Source of the DNA: Klebsormidium nitens
Taxonomy: Eukaryota > Streptophyta > Klebsormidiophyceae > Klebsormidiales > Klebsormidiaceae
Length of the DNA stretch: 64,000 nt
Direction of reading: 5' to 3'
Assembly (NCBI GenBank): GCA_000708835.1
Contig: DF236950.1
Location: 127,451 to 191,450, forward strand
In this document: positions 12,902-24,000 of the stretch, one piece after another
Numbering within the stretch: the stretch's first letter is position 1
How the letters are laid out: every line of letters starts with the position of its first letter
Position numbers and translations under genes: made by a program
Notes under the pieces: model-generated
Told to the model about the DNA's origin: nothing
The model's input: the letters and a program-made list of their open reading frames with translations, nothing else
Databases searched by the model: none

Positions 12902-13371
12902 CGGTTGATTGACCAGATTCTTGTTATGACCCCTCCAAGTGAGATCGCAAGATTTCTGCCGGCGGGTTGTAGATCAAAGGTAGACCATAAGTAGACCGCG
13001 GGGAGCTCGTAAACGCGGACAGGGATGTAACAAATTTCATATATATGTTCAAACTGGTCCGCGCAAGACTAAGATCTTATGCTTCGAATTCCAAGCCTGG
13101 ACACGGTGGTGACGTTTGATTGACACAAATCGCGAGTTTATCGTGCGGCCGTGGCTAGCCAGTGTAGTGGCACTCACTTGAACTTCGGAATGGTCTTCGA
13201 GTGCATCTTGCATGACCAGCCAGAAAGCATGCACTCAGCTTTCAGGCTTGTGTTAGCCGTGACCTATTTTGGATTGACCATCATCAAATTGCCTTGTATA
13301 GTATCGGGCATGCGACCGTCCGTAATTGTCTCATCGGTTTCCATATGCCAGTACAGGTATAAGTTCATGGC

Positions 13372-13393
13372 GGCCAGCATGCAATATGCTGGC
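13372..13393. repeat. short inverted repeat (GCCAGCAT stem)
   Basis: GCCAGCAT and its reverse complement ATGCTGGC face each other across a loop of about six bases. It could form a small hairpin. A tandem duplication starts about 20 bp downstream. Confidence 0.7.
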
Positions 13394-13412
13394 ATGCACA
13401 CAAGCACTTGAA

Positions 13413-13436
13413 ATACGGCTGGCCATACGGCTGGCC
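13413..13436 (+). repeat. tandem duplication of ATACGGCTGGCC
   Basis: Two exact head-to-tail copies of a 12 bp unit (13413-13424 and 13425-13436). No coding or known regulatory role is evident. Confidence 0.85.
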
Positions 13437-13619
13437 ACTGCGTGTTTTGAGATTGATCGAAACTGACTCAGTAGGGCTTATAGTACATACGTACATATCT
13501 GCAGCCGCGTGTGGCTCCGCATTAGTGACTGGCGCCAAATTGTTATATATATATAGGATCGCATGCACCGTATCAATGACCGTATGCAAGCTTCTGAATC
13601 GCGTTGTGATCGTACCTGT

Positions 13620-13643
13620 TCACGTGCACTGCAGTGCACGTGA
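13620..13643. promoter_or_regulatory. 24 bp perfect palindrome of two G-boxes
   Basis: The sequence is a perfect 24 bp inverted repeat centred on CTGCAG, with a CACGTG hexamer at each end. CACGTG is the plant G-box bound by bZIP and bHLH factors. It lies between the 3' ends of two convergent genes, not in an obvious promoter. The palindrome is seen directly; any binding role is inferred. Confidence 0.75.
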
Positions 13644-13819
13644 TCATGCACATCATTGTCACTGATCGAGTCGATCGGATGTCACTGTGCTCATGCAGTC
13701 TCACATGTGGCTACCCAGGAGAACTGGCTGCGCGGCCTTGATTGGTGCCAATCCAGCATGCGCTTTCGCAAGGCCGCACGGCCAAGGACGACTAACGTTA
13801 ATTGCGGGACTTCAGGTGA

Positions 13820-16681
13820 TCAATATCTTACTGTACAGATCCGTCCATCTGGACGAACAAGGCAAGCAGTGGCGAGCGAACTCTGTCGAAAGCCTCGATC
13901 CTCCAACTCCGTTGTCTTTAGGTCAACTGACCCGTGTAAAAGTCGACAACCATAGCCGCAGTCGCTGGCAGCCAGCTTCGGCCCGTATGGGACGGCCCAG
14001 ACCTCAAGCACACCTCTCCGAGGAGCATAAATGGCCAAGCACAAGTCGACCTGCAGCCACGTAAGACATTGCGATCGGAAAGAGCTTGCGTTTGAAAGCA
14101 ATTACCGACTGTCAACAGTAACACAATCTTCGATTCGTGTTGGAAGCATCATTTCCGACAACGCAGAAGAATGTTCAAAGTTCTTCTTTGCTGTCTCGCA
14201 AAACACTTCATATCAAATTCAGCCCACCTTGGAGGATGAGAAACTTTGAAAGAAACGAAAATCCTCATCAGATCAATCAAATGATGGCCCCAACAACATC
14301 CTCCGACCGGTGCCCTCGTTCGAAGAGACCATGTGAAACGGCTTTTCACCATCCTCAAATCCAGGAGGACGGTTTTGCACCTCCTGCAAAAGAGCTCTTG
14401 GGTTTTGCACCAACTCCTTCAACGCTCAATAGAGTACGCTGAAACAACCCACCTGCTCTTGCCGCTCCTTCGCTGTCCACGCACATTGTGCGTCCCTGTA
14501 GCCTTTCCACACCCGCAGCACCACCTCCCCAAGGCCGTCTATCAGGCACACCCTCCCTAGACTGTCCACCACCGCGCCCAACGACCCCCGAGGAGCCATC
14601 CACACTCTCAGCCCTTTCCGGGGGGGATCGTCCAGGCTCCCCGCAAGACTGGCCGGCACCCCCAGCATCCTTTCCGCCCGGTCCCTTTCCGCCAGAACCT
14701 CCGCCTGAATCTCGTTATGTTTCACCAATTCCGGTTGGTCATGAGCTGCCGGAGGCTCATCCTCTTGTCCTAAGTTTGCCTCACTCTCGAGGCTCTGAAC
14801 CGTTTCCAGAGATCGTGAGGCTTTGATGCCCAGACTAGTTCTCAGCTTTTCCCGCAGGCCCAGGCCGGTGGTTAGCGACCCCAGACTCGCTGACCTCGCG
14901 CTGACACTGGCCGCCAGCTGTCGCCCTAAGCCTGCCGGCCCTACGCTAACCATGTTTGCCGCCGCCGTGTTTACGCTGGCTGCCGCTGCACCCAGGTTAT
15001 CAGCGACGGCCTTCTGCAGGCCTTGGAGGGGTATACTAGAAATAGTGGCAGTGATATTTACACCTGTTCCAGGCGCCGGACTAGCTTGCGGCCCCATGTC
15101 GCTACCCGCCTCTCCGTCTGCCCTAACTGCCTGCCGGTTTCGCAGGTCGAAGAGCTTGGTCCCCATCTTTGGCTGGAGCGTCTTTCCCAGAGAGAGCACC
15201 GAAGACGCCGAGGAATAGACGGCGCTTCCCACCTTCGTCGCAACGCCGGACGCTTTACTAAGCATGCTCTCCGCCTCCTCTTTTATCGGCGCGTCGTAGA
15301 AGGCGAGGGAGGGCTTTGCACCGACGACAACAACCGCATACACAGGCTCTTCAACAAACCCCCCCAGAAGGCTCCCCGGCCTGACCCCCATAATGACGGC
15401 ATCGCTGACCGCATTCCATATCGCAAACTTCCACTTCAAGAACGGAAGGTATGCGCTTTTCCTCCGTTCGGAGACTGAAATGTCTGGGTTAGCCTCTGTG
15501 CTCTCACCACTGGGGGCTCCCGGTTGCGAGGACTGGCTTTCTGCGTTCGTGACAGTTGGCCGGCTTTGTTGCTCCCGAACAGGTGCGCCCTGACCCTTTC
15601 TCCGGCGAACGTGCGGCGCTTCTTGCTTCTTAGCGGGATCAAGAGAGCCCGTCCTCTCCATCGGGGCACCTTTCTGAATTTGCGAAGGGGAAGAGCCAGA
15701 CGCGAGCTCTGGGGGTTCGTCCATCTTCAACACAGAGACCAAGTCGGACGCTTGCACGGCCACCAAAGCCCCAGGATAGACCACACTTAGTTCTTGCAGA
15801 GAGTCGCCGGCCGCCATTCCAGCAGTGGACGCCCGAAGGTGCAGGTTGACCACTGGAGCCCTGTGAAACCTCTGGCTGAGAATCAACGCAGTTTCTAGCC
15901 CCGATGAGCTGGTTCTGACCTGAAAGAACCGGGCATAACCCAAAGAGGTCCCCAGGCAAAGCCAAGCCCGGAGAATGTTGATGTCGGAAGCCTCAGCCCC
16001 ACTGTCGAGTCCTTCTGGAAGAGACAACCACTCCAAAGCAGTAACTGACTCGAGAGCCTCGCACTTGCTGTCGAGCGCCCAGATTTGACCCGATAAGTTG
16101 GGGCTATGTTTTGTCAGGTCCCGTGCCCCTTTGGATGTAATGCTGCCTGCAGAATCAGGGGTGGGCACCACAGCGAGACTGACAGTCCCTCCCTTTGCAA
16201 ACGCAAGGATTGCAGGGCCCTGTTCCCTCTGAAGAAGGGATGCTTCCACCAATGGATCATCAAGCCAGCTTGCTAGCTTCCGATGTTTCCCTTGCCCATT
16301 AAGATCTTCTGCCAATTGACCTTGGGAGGCTGCAATCCGGCCATCTTCCTCCCCCAAAAGATAAGTCCTTTCCGGTGGTCTATCAGTCCCTTCCGGTGTA
16401 ATCCCCACCGTCTCTGTTCCCGAGGCCTCAAAACCCAGCCAACCGTCAGTGTCAGTTTCTGGTCTATTCTCCGCCTCAGCAGCAGCCTTCACATTCTGGT
16501 CGAACGCTGCCCCACCACCCGCCCCTAGCTTTCTGTTCAAAAGGCCACTTGGGCCCACTACGTCAGAGGATGGGCCAGCCTTCTGATTGGAGGCCCTTCT
16601 ATTCTCAAGCAGTTCCACGAGCAGTCCCGCATCAATCTTACCAGCTTCAGAGAGTGGGTCAGAGACGCCAGGCAAGGCCAT
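13820..16681 (-). CDS. RAB3GAP2: Rab3GAP regulatory (non-catalytic) subunit, N-terminal-domain form
   Basis: Homologue of RAB3GAP2, the non-catalytic partner of RAB3GAP1; in animals the complex is a Rab3 GAP and a Rab18 GEF at the ER. One long exon (14453-16681) and one short exon (13820-14050) join in phase to 819 residues. Family landmarks in order: LGTSLGYARFF and LSVVYPGALVAVQA (beta-propeller-like start), FLKWKFAIWNAVSDAVIMGV, PSLAFYDAPIKEEAESML, SLGAVVDSLGRVCLIDG followed by RVWKGYRDAQ, then IYAPRRGVLEVWAVPYGP and a CRLL motif. The animal protein is about 1390 residues; this one stops after the N-terminal domain (Pfam RAB3GAP2_N), as I recall for plants. The last exon either ends in TVRY and a stop, as modelled, or splices at GTAAGA (13831) to an exon I could not find. 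Start is the ATG at 16681; five earlier codons back to a GTG are open. Confidence 0.88.
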
Positions 16682-17202
16682 AGCGACAGCTAGCACCTGT
16701 TCTAAAAAGTGCTTCTCGTGATCAGCTGCCTTCAGCTAGTCACTCCTATTCAGGTACAAATTAAATAGAAGGCAGGACTCAGGACTCCCGCAGGAGACAC
16801 AATTGGAGAGACACAATTGGCAATGCTGGCGCTGCATGTGCAACTTCAAGCAGAGAGATTGGTTTACAGCTGCAGGTCTGTTCCTTCGAGCCTCCAGGCT
16901 CTTCGACGGCAGCGGCTTGCTTGCGTCGGCCGTCGACCAAAGCTGCCCGTCTCGTCGAATACGGTACTCCTTTTCTGGGGTTTGCGCATGAGCGATTGGG
17001 TTAGCGTATTAGGGTTGCAATCGAACAAAGCCAGCTCCCTCACTCAGGCTCAAGTCTAAGATCAATGCGGACGGCCGCCTATCCTTTTCTCTCCCCTCCG
17101 TCGTCAGTTGTGTCTCCATCATTGTCAGTCCATTTTGCGCACGGAGTGTAGCAACTGCCTTCTGTAGGTGGAAATATCCCGTTTTCAATTGGAGCATTCA
17201 GC
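16682..17202. promoter_or_regulatory. divergent promoter interval RAB3GAP2 / AIG1 GTPase
   Basis: About 520 bp between two start codons on opposite strands must contain both promoters. It contains a 12 bp direct repeat GAGACACAATTG (16794-16805 and 16808-16819). No TATA box can be assigned with confidence. Confidence 0.6.
16794..16819 (+). repeat. direct repeat of GAGACACAATTG
   Basis: Two exact copies of a 12-mer separated by 2 bp in the divergent promoter interval. The close spacing could place two factor sites on the same face of the helix, but this is inference. Confidence 0.75.
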
Positions 17203-19481
17203 ATGGGTGGGACAGCAGCTGATGATATGGAGTGGGGAGACATCGAGGGGGACGACTCCAAAACCACCCTTGTATTGGTGAGCACTGTGGCCTTGACATT
17301 GTGTTGTTAAAGGGTGAAGGATGGATTGCCTTTTATTACAATTTTCCAGCAGGATGCGAGGTAGCGGATTGTTGGATTTATGCAACACTTTCACAAGCAG
17401 CCTCCTTTTATGTTGTTCGATGCTTTGTGGACATCCAGGGGCTTCAGTGTAAACTGTTGACTTGAACAGAAGGTGACGCCCAAGACAGCACAGAAGGTGT
17501 GAGCTCCGTACATCACAGCAACCTTTCCGAAGTTTATCAGTCCTAAAAGCTTGCAAATTATTCCTTACATCCAGAATTGAGTTTTTGCTTGGACTTGTCT
17601 TGAGAAACCCTCTCATTCCTGAGCCTGTTTTGAACAGATACAATTGTGTCTACAAGACTTCTGGGCTGGGCAGGAGCGTTTTCCTTAGTTCTTCAAACCC
17701 TTCCTCCTGAACCTTCTTCAGCGAGCATGCATTAAAGGGTTTCCCTTGTACCTTGCAACAGGTGGGGAGGACTGGCAATGGGAAGTCAGCCACAGGCAAC
17801 TCCATCCTTGGAATGTCTGCGTTCAAGTCTGCAAGGAAAGCTGCTGCCGTGACAAACACGTGCCAGCTCGAAACGATTGCTCGCGACGAAGGGGGCTATC
17901 TTGCAGTCATTGACACTCCAGGGCTCTTTGACTCATCTCTGCGGCCTGAAGAGTTGGAGTCCGAGATTAGCAACTGCATATCCCTCGCTCGTGAGGGCCT
18001 GCACGGTAAGGTTTATACAGACCAGGTTGTACCGTGGCAAGTTACCAATCTTACATCGCTGGTTCTCCCAAAGCCTTTCAAACTCGTGAGAAAAGCATCA
18101 ATGGAGGTATCAGGCTGCCAGGCTTCAACAGATAGTGCTTGAAGTGTCACAAATGTATGCTGGAGAGATAGGACAATAGGGTGGTACAGATTGAATGCTT
18201 TGTTTGGACTGGCTATCAACACATAAAATGTGAAACATTACAACTGATCTGCCTCGTGGCGGTAAGGAAGAGGATCCTGAGTTTGATCCATTTGATGCAG
18301 CGCTCATCATCGTTCTGTCGGTTAGGAACCGGTTCACCACAGAAGAGGTGGCGGCAATCACCAGCCTGGAGATGCTGTTTGGGCCGGAAGTCTTGAAGTA
18401 CGCAATTGTGCTGTTCACTGGGGGAGATGAACTGGAGGAAGATGAGACGACCCTCGAAGACTATCTGAACGGGGATGCAGGAGCGCAGCAGCTCAATGTG
18501 AGAGACGCTGCCTGTACTTAGCCTGGGTTCTAGCCTCAAGCGGTATACAGAGACAGGCCTTCAAAGGAAACACGCATGAGGATGTAATTCAGCCATTGTT
18601 TTTCAGATGGTTTTCATTGCTGATATTGTAGTTGTAGAGATAGGAGGCCCTTGGGAAGTTTATGTTTGAGCAAATTGTTTTTGCTGCAGTCTTCAGCATT
18701 TCAGCCGATGTCATTAGGCCAAGCCTCTCTGTGTTTTTGGCTTGATGTCTATCCCATGTGCCAGAGCGTTCATTTGTTTGAGATAATATTCACCAAATCA
18801 GCGGGGTGTGTTGCCTCCAAAACAAAGCCAAACTGCTCCTCTCCTTCCGAACAGGACCTTCTTGTCAAGTGCGGCGGCCGCAAGGCCCTTTTCAACAACA
18901 AGACCAAGGACCCGTCGAAACGTCAGCAGCAGAGGAACGCCCTACTGTCCCTGGTGGACAACGTTCTGGCGGAACACAGAGGCCAGCCATACACGCACGA
19001 GCTTTTCGCACGCGCTCAGGAGCTGGCGGCCGCTGCCAAGCGCGAGGCAGAGTTGAAACAGCAACTGACCGCGTCGCAGAGCGCGGAGATTGAGTCTGAG
19101 CGTTACGTTGCATTGAAGGCCGAGTTTGAGGCGCTCAAGCTACAGCTCATCAAGGGGAATGAGGACCAAGTGCAAGTCATTTCGAGGATTGTGGAGGAGA
19201 ATCTGAGGGCGACGGCACTGCTGGAGATGGAGGAGAAGATGGAGGAGCTGCGGCAGAGCTCGGCCAAGCGGGACCAAGAGGTGCTGAAGCTGAAGGAGGC
19301 GAACGAGAAGGCGCAGCGCGAGCGGGACGAGATGGAGCAGCGGTGGCGCGAGGACCGGGAGAAGTTTGCGCGGGAGAAGCAGGCGTACGAGCGGGCGAAA
19401 GCGGAGGCGGAGCGGATGAAGAGAGAGTATGAGGAGGAGGTGCGGGCGCGGCGGGGCCGACTGGACTGCAGCATCTTGTGA
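17203..19481 (+). CDS. AIG1/IAN-family GTPase with C-terminal coiled coil and CaaX box
   Basis: Member of the AIG1 (IAN/GIMAP) septin-like GTPases. Exons 17203-17277, 17762-18005, 18301-18497 and 18855-19481 join in phase to 380 residues. The G domain shows G1 GRTGNGKSATGNSILG (27-42), G3 DTPGLFDS (76-83), LIIVLSVRNRFTTEE, and the AIG1 form of G4, FTGGDELEED. After KCGGRKALFNNKTKD and the conserved LLSLVDNVLAEHRGQPYTHELF, the last 170 residues are a strongly predicted Lys/Glu/Arg-rich coiled coil. The protein ends in D-C-S-I-L, a CaaX box with terminal Leu, which in known proteins directs geranylgeranylation. In plants and animals these GTPases act on ER, vacuole or other membranes and in stress or immune responses. 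A 400 bp open frame antisense to the coiled coil is an artefact of its codon bias. Confidence 0.93.
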
Positions 19482-20139
19482 GGTTCAGACTGTGAGATTG
19501 GCAGTAGGTTCACTGTCAGCTGAAGGCACGTTTAGAAGCGGATGAGTGTACAGTACTTGTGGATAATTACAGTGATGCTTGTTTAGTTGGTCGGATGTTT
19601 GGCGCGCTGGGGCGTCCTCTTGCTTTGTATGCATATGTATAGTGGTTATAAAACTCAGAGATCACGCACTGATGGGTATATGTGGATCAATAGTAGTGCT
19701 TAGCGCATTGAGGAACTGTGGTAGTAACTCCCTTGGGTAGATTTTCTACTTTTAGGAGGCAGCCGCCCAGGGTTGCACGAAATTCAGGTTGTACATTCCT
19801 TCTGAGGCACGTTCCTCTTGATGCACATTCTTTTCAGTGCCTGATTGGCAACCGATCGTCCAAGAAGAATTTCGCAGGCCGCATTTACACGTTTTCGCAT
19901 ACTTATTTTGCGCCTTACACGCAAGCTAACCGCGTCTTGCGGGGCAGCTACTATTAGCTATTCAATATATCCGATGCAGCTAAGTTTGTTTATAGGAATT
20001 CATGCATTTGAGTCACAGATGCTATGATGGCTGGGAGCCAGCCATGCGCGACCCGGTGCAACCATACCGTCTACCGTCGATCATGCATGCATTAGTATGC
20101 AGGATTCTTAGATAATCATAACCTGCCATGTTTCACGTA

Positions 20140-20166
20140 CCGTACGACCAAGGTATGATTCCGAAT
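20140..20166 (+). repeat. MITE left terminal inverted repeat
   Basis: A 27 bp arm identical to the reverse complement of 20440-20466. Perfect identity suggests fairly recent insertion or strong constraint. Confidence 0.85.
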
Positions 20167-20439
20167 GCTCCAAAAAAGCAATTATTTTAGCAAATGCGAG
20201 CCCAAATCATGTATTATTTTCTACTTTCCGGCTCTAAATCCGAATCGCCGAGAGATACTCCGGTACCCAGGTTTTGAGGGCCTTTAACGGTAAAAGGTAC
20301 GTACCGGCTACTCATAGGGGGCCTTAAAAATCACTTTCCGAATGAGATTTAGCAATTAATTTCGGTTTCCGAAAAAGCAGAATCCGACTGCTTATCGGCC
20401 AGAGTTTCCCACTTTCCGAATGCAAATAATTATTTATTT

Positions 20440-20466
20440 ATTCGGAATCATACCTTGGTCGTACGG
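20440..20466 (-). repeat. MITE right terminal inverted repeat
   Basis: A 27 bp arm identical to the reverse complement of 20140-20166, followed by the flanking TA. Confidence 0.85.
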
Positions 20467-21039
20467 TATGATACCGTGTGCGCGCAATGATGGATGCATG
20501 GATGGATCGCGTTACATTCAACGTACGTCTATATGGAGCCTAGGCATGGCATGACGGTACTATAACCTTCAACATGTTTGCGGGGGCCCGGCGCATTAGT
20601 ATATATGCAGGCCGCATGCCAAACGCAGATTGCATTTGGGAGTACACACATGCGGGGCGATGCATGGTAATCAATGTGTATAGGCGGCGATCAAGTACAC
20701 CACCTTAGAGCGCTGCCGGTGGTTTGTCTGTGTCATAAGCTTTAAGTTGCATGCCAGGCCCGCATATGGAGGGAACGTATAATCGTTTACAGTAGATTTT
20801 ACTGCCACAGCAATTAGAAAATGGTTTACAGTACAGAAGAATTTTCATCCGACTTCTAGAATCGATCTGGCAGCATGCCAGCGAGTGTTCTGCTCGGTGC
20901 ATCACCGCAACTTGCTTCCTCTGACTACAGGTTAAGGCAAAGTCCTGGCCACTGAGAATGGAAGCACAAAAGTAAAGCACGAGAAGTGTAGCAAATGTTC
21001 TTGCAAATCCCTGACAGAAGCGCCCCCAAAGCGTTCTGG

Positions 21040-24000
21040 TCAGATCCAGTCACCTTCTTGCAACTTCATGGGCAAGTAGACTTCCGTTAGGTACTGGAAA
21101 CCGAAGGAACTCAGGGCCTCTGGGAACAAACCGGGAAAGAACCGTCAGATTCAGAATTGATACACGCCCGCGCCGCTCAGGGTGAGGAGTCGGAGAGGGG
21201 AAGACCGCATTCACAGATAATGTTGGGAATGCATTATAATTACCTTCTGGGCAGTCCCGAAATTATATAAGCAGTGCGTTGCGCACTCAATGCAACCGGA
21301 AATGCGAATCATCGGGTGTTTTAGCGAGCGAAATGAGTCAAGCCGTTGAGGAACTTACGTATTTCGGCCTTCTCCTTCTTTTTGACCATCAGCTCCAGTT
21401 CCTGGAAAAGCAGAAGTGCGAGTCAGCGGCGGTAGAGACTGCACCTCTGTTCATGCTTGTCTCTTTGAGACGTTTAATATCTTCAATGCTCAGAAGCTGT
21501 GACAGTCTGATAACAGCACAATTCAGAGGGGTCAGGCTTTCAAACCAAACAGTACCGTATACGGCAAATCGAATAAGACCAGAGCGTCGCAAGCGGCTGA
21601 TTACCTACTCGCACATCATTGACAGCAAGCCGCGAGTTGCAAAATGAGGAGGCCAGATGGTTTTCAGCATACCGAAACCATTCGTTTTGGTTGAAGATAT
21701 CGGCCATAGGGCAGCGGTCAGCTTACGGCATGCCACCGGGGGTCTTTCTTGATGAAGTCCTCTTCCAGCATCTCCTTTCCGGTCTTCATATCGGCGTCTG
21801 TCATAGGCAGCCGGCACTGCTCCGGGATCTTGAACCTGCAGGTGTAATCGACTCTTTGTGACACCTTCCAAAGTCGGTTGTGTTCGGACAGTGCTTCGGC
21901 CCTCACTAAACAACGTAATGCGATATGGGGTGATACAGTATGTCGTATGCTGCCGCCTTCCTCACTGATCTAACCGTCTGTTCGCAATCCAGCCTAAGAC
22001 TGACAGGATAGCACAGATCCGCTTCTTCTCCTGCCGAGAAAGGTATCTCCTTTTTAATCAGAAGGCCAGAGCTTTTGGGCACGGCTTTGCCAAAGAAACC
22101 GCTCACCTATCTAAGTCGGACGGCCGCACGCCCAGCCACTTGATGTCTGGGGTCGTCAGGTTGGAGCTGTCGTAGGACATGTTTTTGGAGCCGCTCATGT
22201 ACCTGGAAAACAAAGCGGCCGAGAGCGCCGTCAGCGGTGCTTCTTGTTTGGAGGATTCTATTTCCCCGACACATGTCATGAGCATACTCCGTTTGCTGCG
22301 TCCGAAGTGGACTTTGAACGAGGTTCTCACTGACTCCTCTGACAAACTCACAAAGCGCAGGTTCGAAGAACGGGACAGAGAAATCTTGAAGGAGCTCGAG
22401 CCCTGGCCGAAGTAAGATACGCAGCAGATAAGCAGAAAAACACAGCTCTGGAAGCGGGGCAGACCAGTGTGGGTGAAGAGCGGTCTTACACGGAGAGAAT
22501 CTTGAGGCCGTAGGGATCGCTATCCACCAGGCCCAGGACGGGGATCTTTAGCTCGCTCTTCATCTTCTTGAGGAACAGCCGCGTCGCGACGTCAGGCTGA
22601 CCCTTCGCCTGTCGGGACGAAACATGGTCAACAGGCTGCTTATAAAGTCCGATTGGTGCCTGCGCTGTACTCCCCCACTTTACATCCGATCGAACTTCCA
22701 GCTTCGCCTTGCATTGAGCGGATGAGAAGGTCGTCCGACTTGACAAGCTGCTGCATCCTCGCTACGAGTACGATAACGAGAAGCGCTCCATGTAATCTTG
22801 TTCCGCCAATCTGCGCAACGCTTCGTCAGCCGGCATCGTCAAGCAAGTTCTCCTAGAAGCTGGTTGTCTGTGCAAGTGGAAATTGTGTGAGCACTTACCG
22901 TGATGATGACGCACGGAAAGCGATTGTAGAAGCGGTCCTCTGCCAGGCGCATGAAGGCGGCGTCCTTCTCGACCAGCAGGATGAATTTGGCGTCGCTCTG
23001 AAACCCCGTCACCTTGTCGATGTTTGGCGGGATGGCCTGCGCACAAGAATGCCTCACAGGTCTCTTTCTGGTGGAACACAACCCGCAACTTCGACTTTCT
23101 CAGCGGCCCTCGCTCTCTCGTGCTGGGGGGCTCTACAGCTACTCGATGGTTTTGCGCAGTAGTGCGTTCTAGTGCACTAGATAATTTTCTCAAGCATGCG
23201 AAGTTGAAACATCAAGACGAGCTTTGAAGTGATGAAGATGCAGCAACAGCCTCAGTGCCGTATATTTAGCAGTCCACCCGAAACACGTGGTCCGAACAAA
23301 TTCTCTCATCGTAACGCCGTTTGTTGCGGCTGAAAGCGGCTTGCTTGCAAGGGATCGCTTACCTTCCCACCAACGCCCATTTTTGTGCAGTCGATGACGT
23401 CACCTGCATGGTGTTCGAGGCCGACGTTTGGTAAAGTTCGTAAAACGGTCCATGTGAGATTACCGATCGTCGAAACACATTCGATCCAATCACAGGCGAA
23501 TCGTCTTTTCCAAGTCGGGCGTAATCTCACTCAACATGGTCAGAAAATGGTCTCATTCTTCCAGATCGAGACAAAACGAAATCAGAGGTTTCCAATGGCA
23601 GCCGCATCCAGAAGAGTCCGTTGAAAGTAAAGAATTTCGCGCGCTGGGACATGGACATAAACGTCAGTAAGGGTACGCTGACATGCATAATGCGCCGAGG
23701 CAAAAGCTCAACGCCAAGACAAACCTTCAACGAACAAGCCTGTCCAAAATGTTGAAAGCAAAGACTTTTGGAAGGTCCTTCTCCACTTCGAGCCTCAAAC
23801 GGTCCATCGCTCACCGTCTTCGACAAAAATCAAGCGGCCGACAACGACGCCTTTCTCGGAACCAACGACTACAAGCACGGAACGAATGCTGTCAGGTTGA
23901 GTGTCGTACTTCCGATCCGACATCCGAGGTTTAGAGACTGAGCGCGGGGTTCGATAGTCGGATACACTACAGCTGTTGGCGTGAAACCTGCCCTCTCGAA

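Larger units (their letters stand above)
12902..13819. other. convergent intergenic region with repeats
   Basis: This 3'-3' interval between the Ycf20-like gene and the RAB3GAP2-type gene is about 0.9 kb. It holds no supported gene. It is rich in ATGC-type words and carries an imperfect hairpin, a tandem duplication and a long G-box palindrome, annotated separately. It resembles decayed transposon or regulatory sequence. Confidence 0.6.
20138..20468. mobile_element. MITE-like element with 27 bp perfect terminal inverted repeats
   Basis: The left end (20140-20166) starts CCGTACGACCAAGG and is the exact reverse complement of the right end (20440-20466). Both are flanked by TA, consistent with a TA target duplication and insertion by a Tc1/mariner-type (Stowaway-like) transposase. 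The element is 327 bp, AT-rich inside, and encodes nothing. The word TTCCGAATG occurs three times (20159, 20336, 20414). The superfamily call rests only on the TA flank. Confidence 0.75.
19482..21039. other. convergent AT-rich intergenic region with MITE
   Basis: A 1.56 kb 3'-3' interval between the AIG1 GTPase and TOP6A genes. No exon is supported. It contains a MITE-like element near its centre (20138-20468) surrounded by sequence rich in ATGCAT and TATA words. The outer 300-500 bp presumably hold the two 3' UTRs. Confidence 0.7.

Noticed and set aside
14488-15593. Several plus-strand Pro/Ser-rich open frames of 110-150 codons
   Set aside because: They are the reverse of the long RAB3GAP2 exon, whose minus-strand translation shows clear family motifs.
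19103-19513. 136-codon Ser-rich open frame antisense to the AIG1 coiled coil
   Set aside because: Lys/Glu-rich coiled-coil codons read backwards give Ser/Leu-rich frames without stops; there is no independent support.
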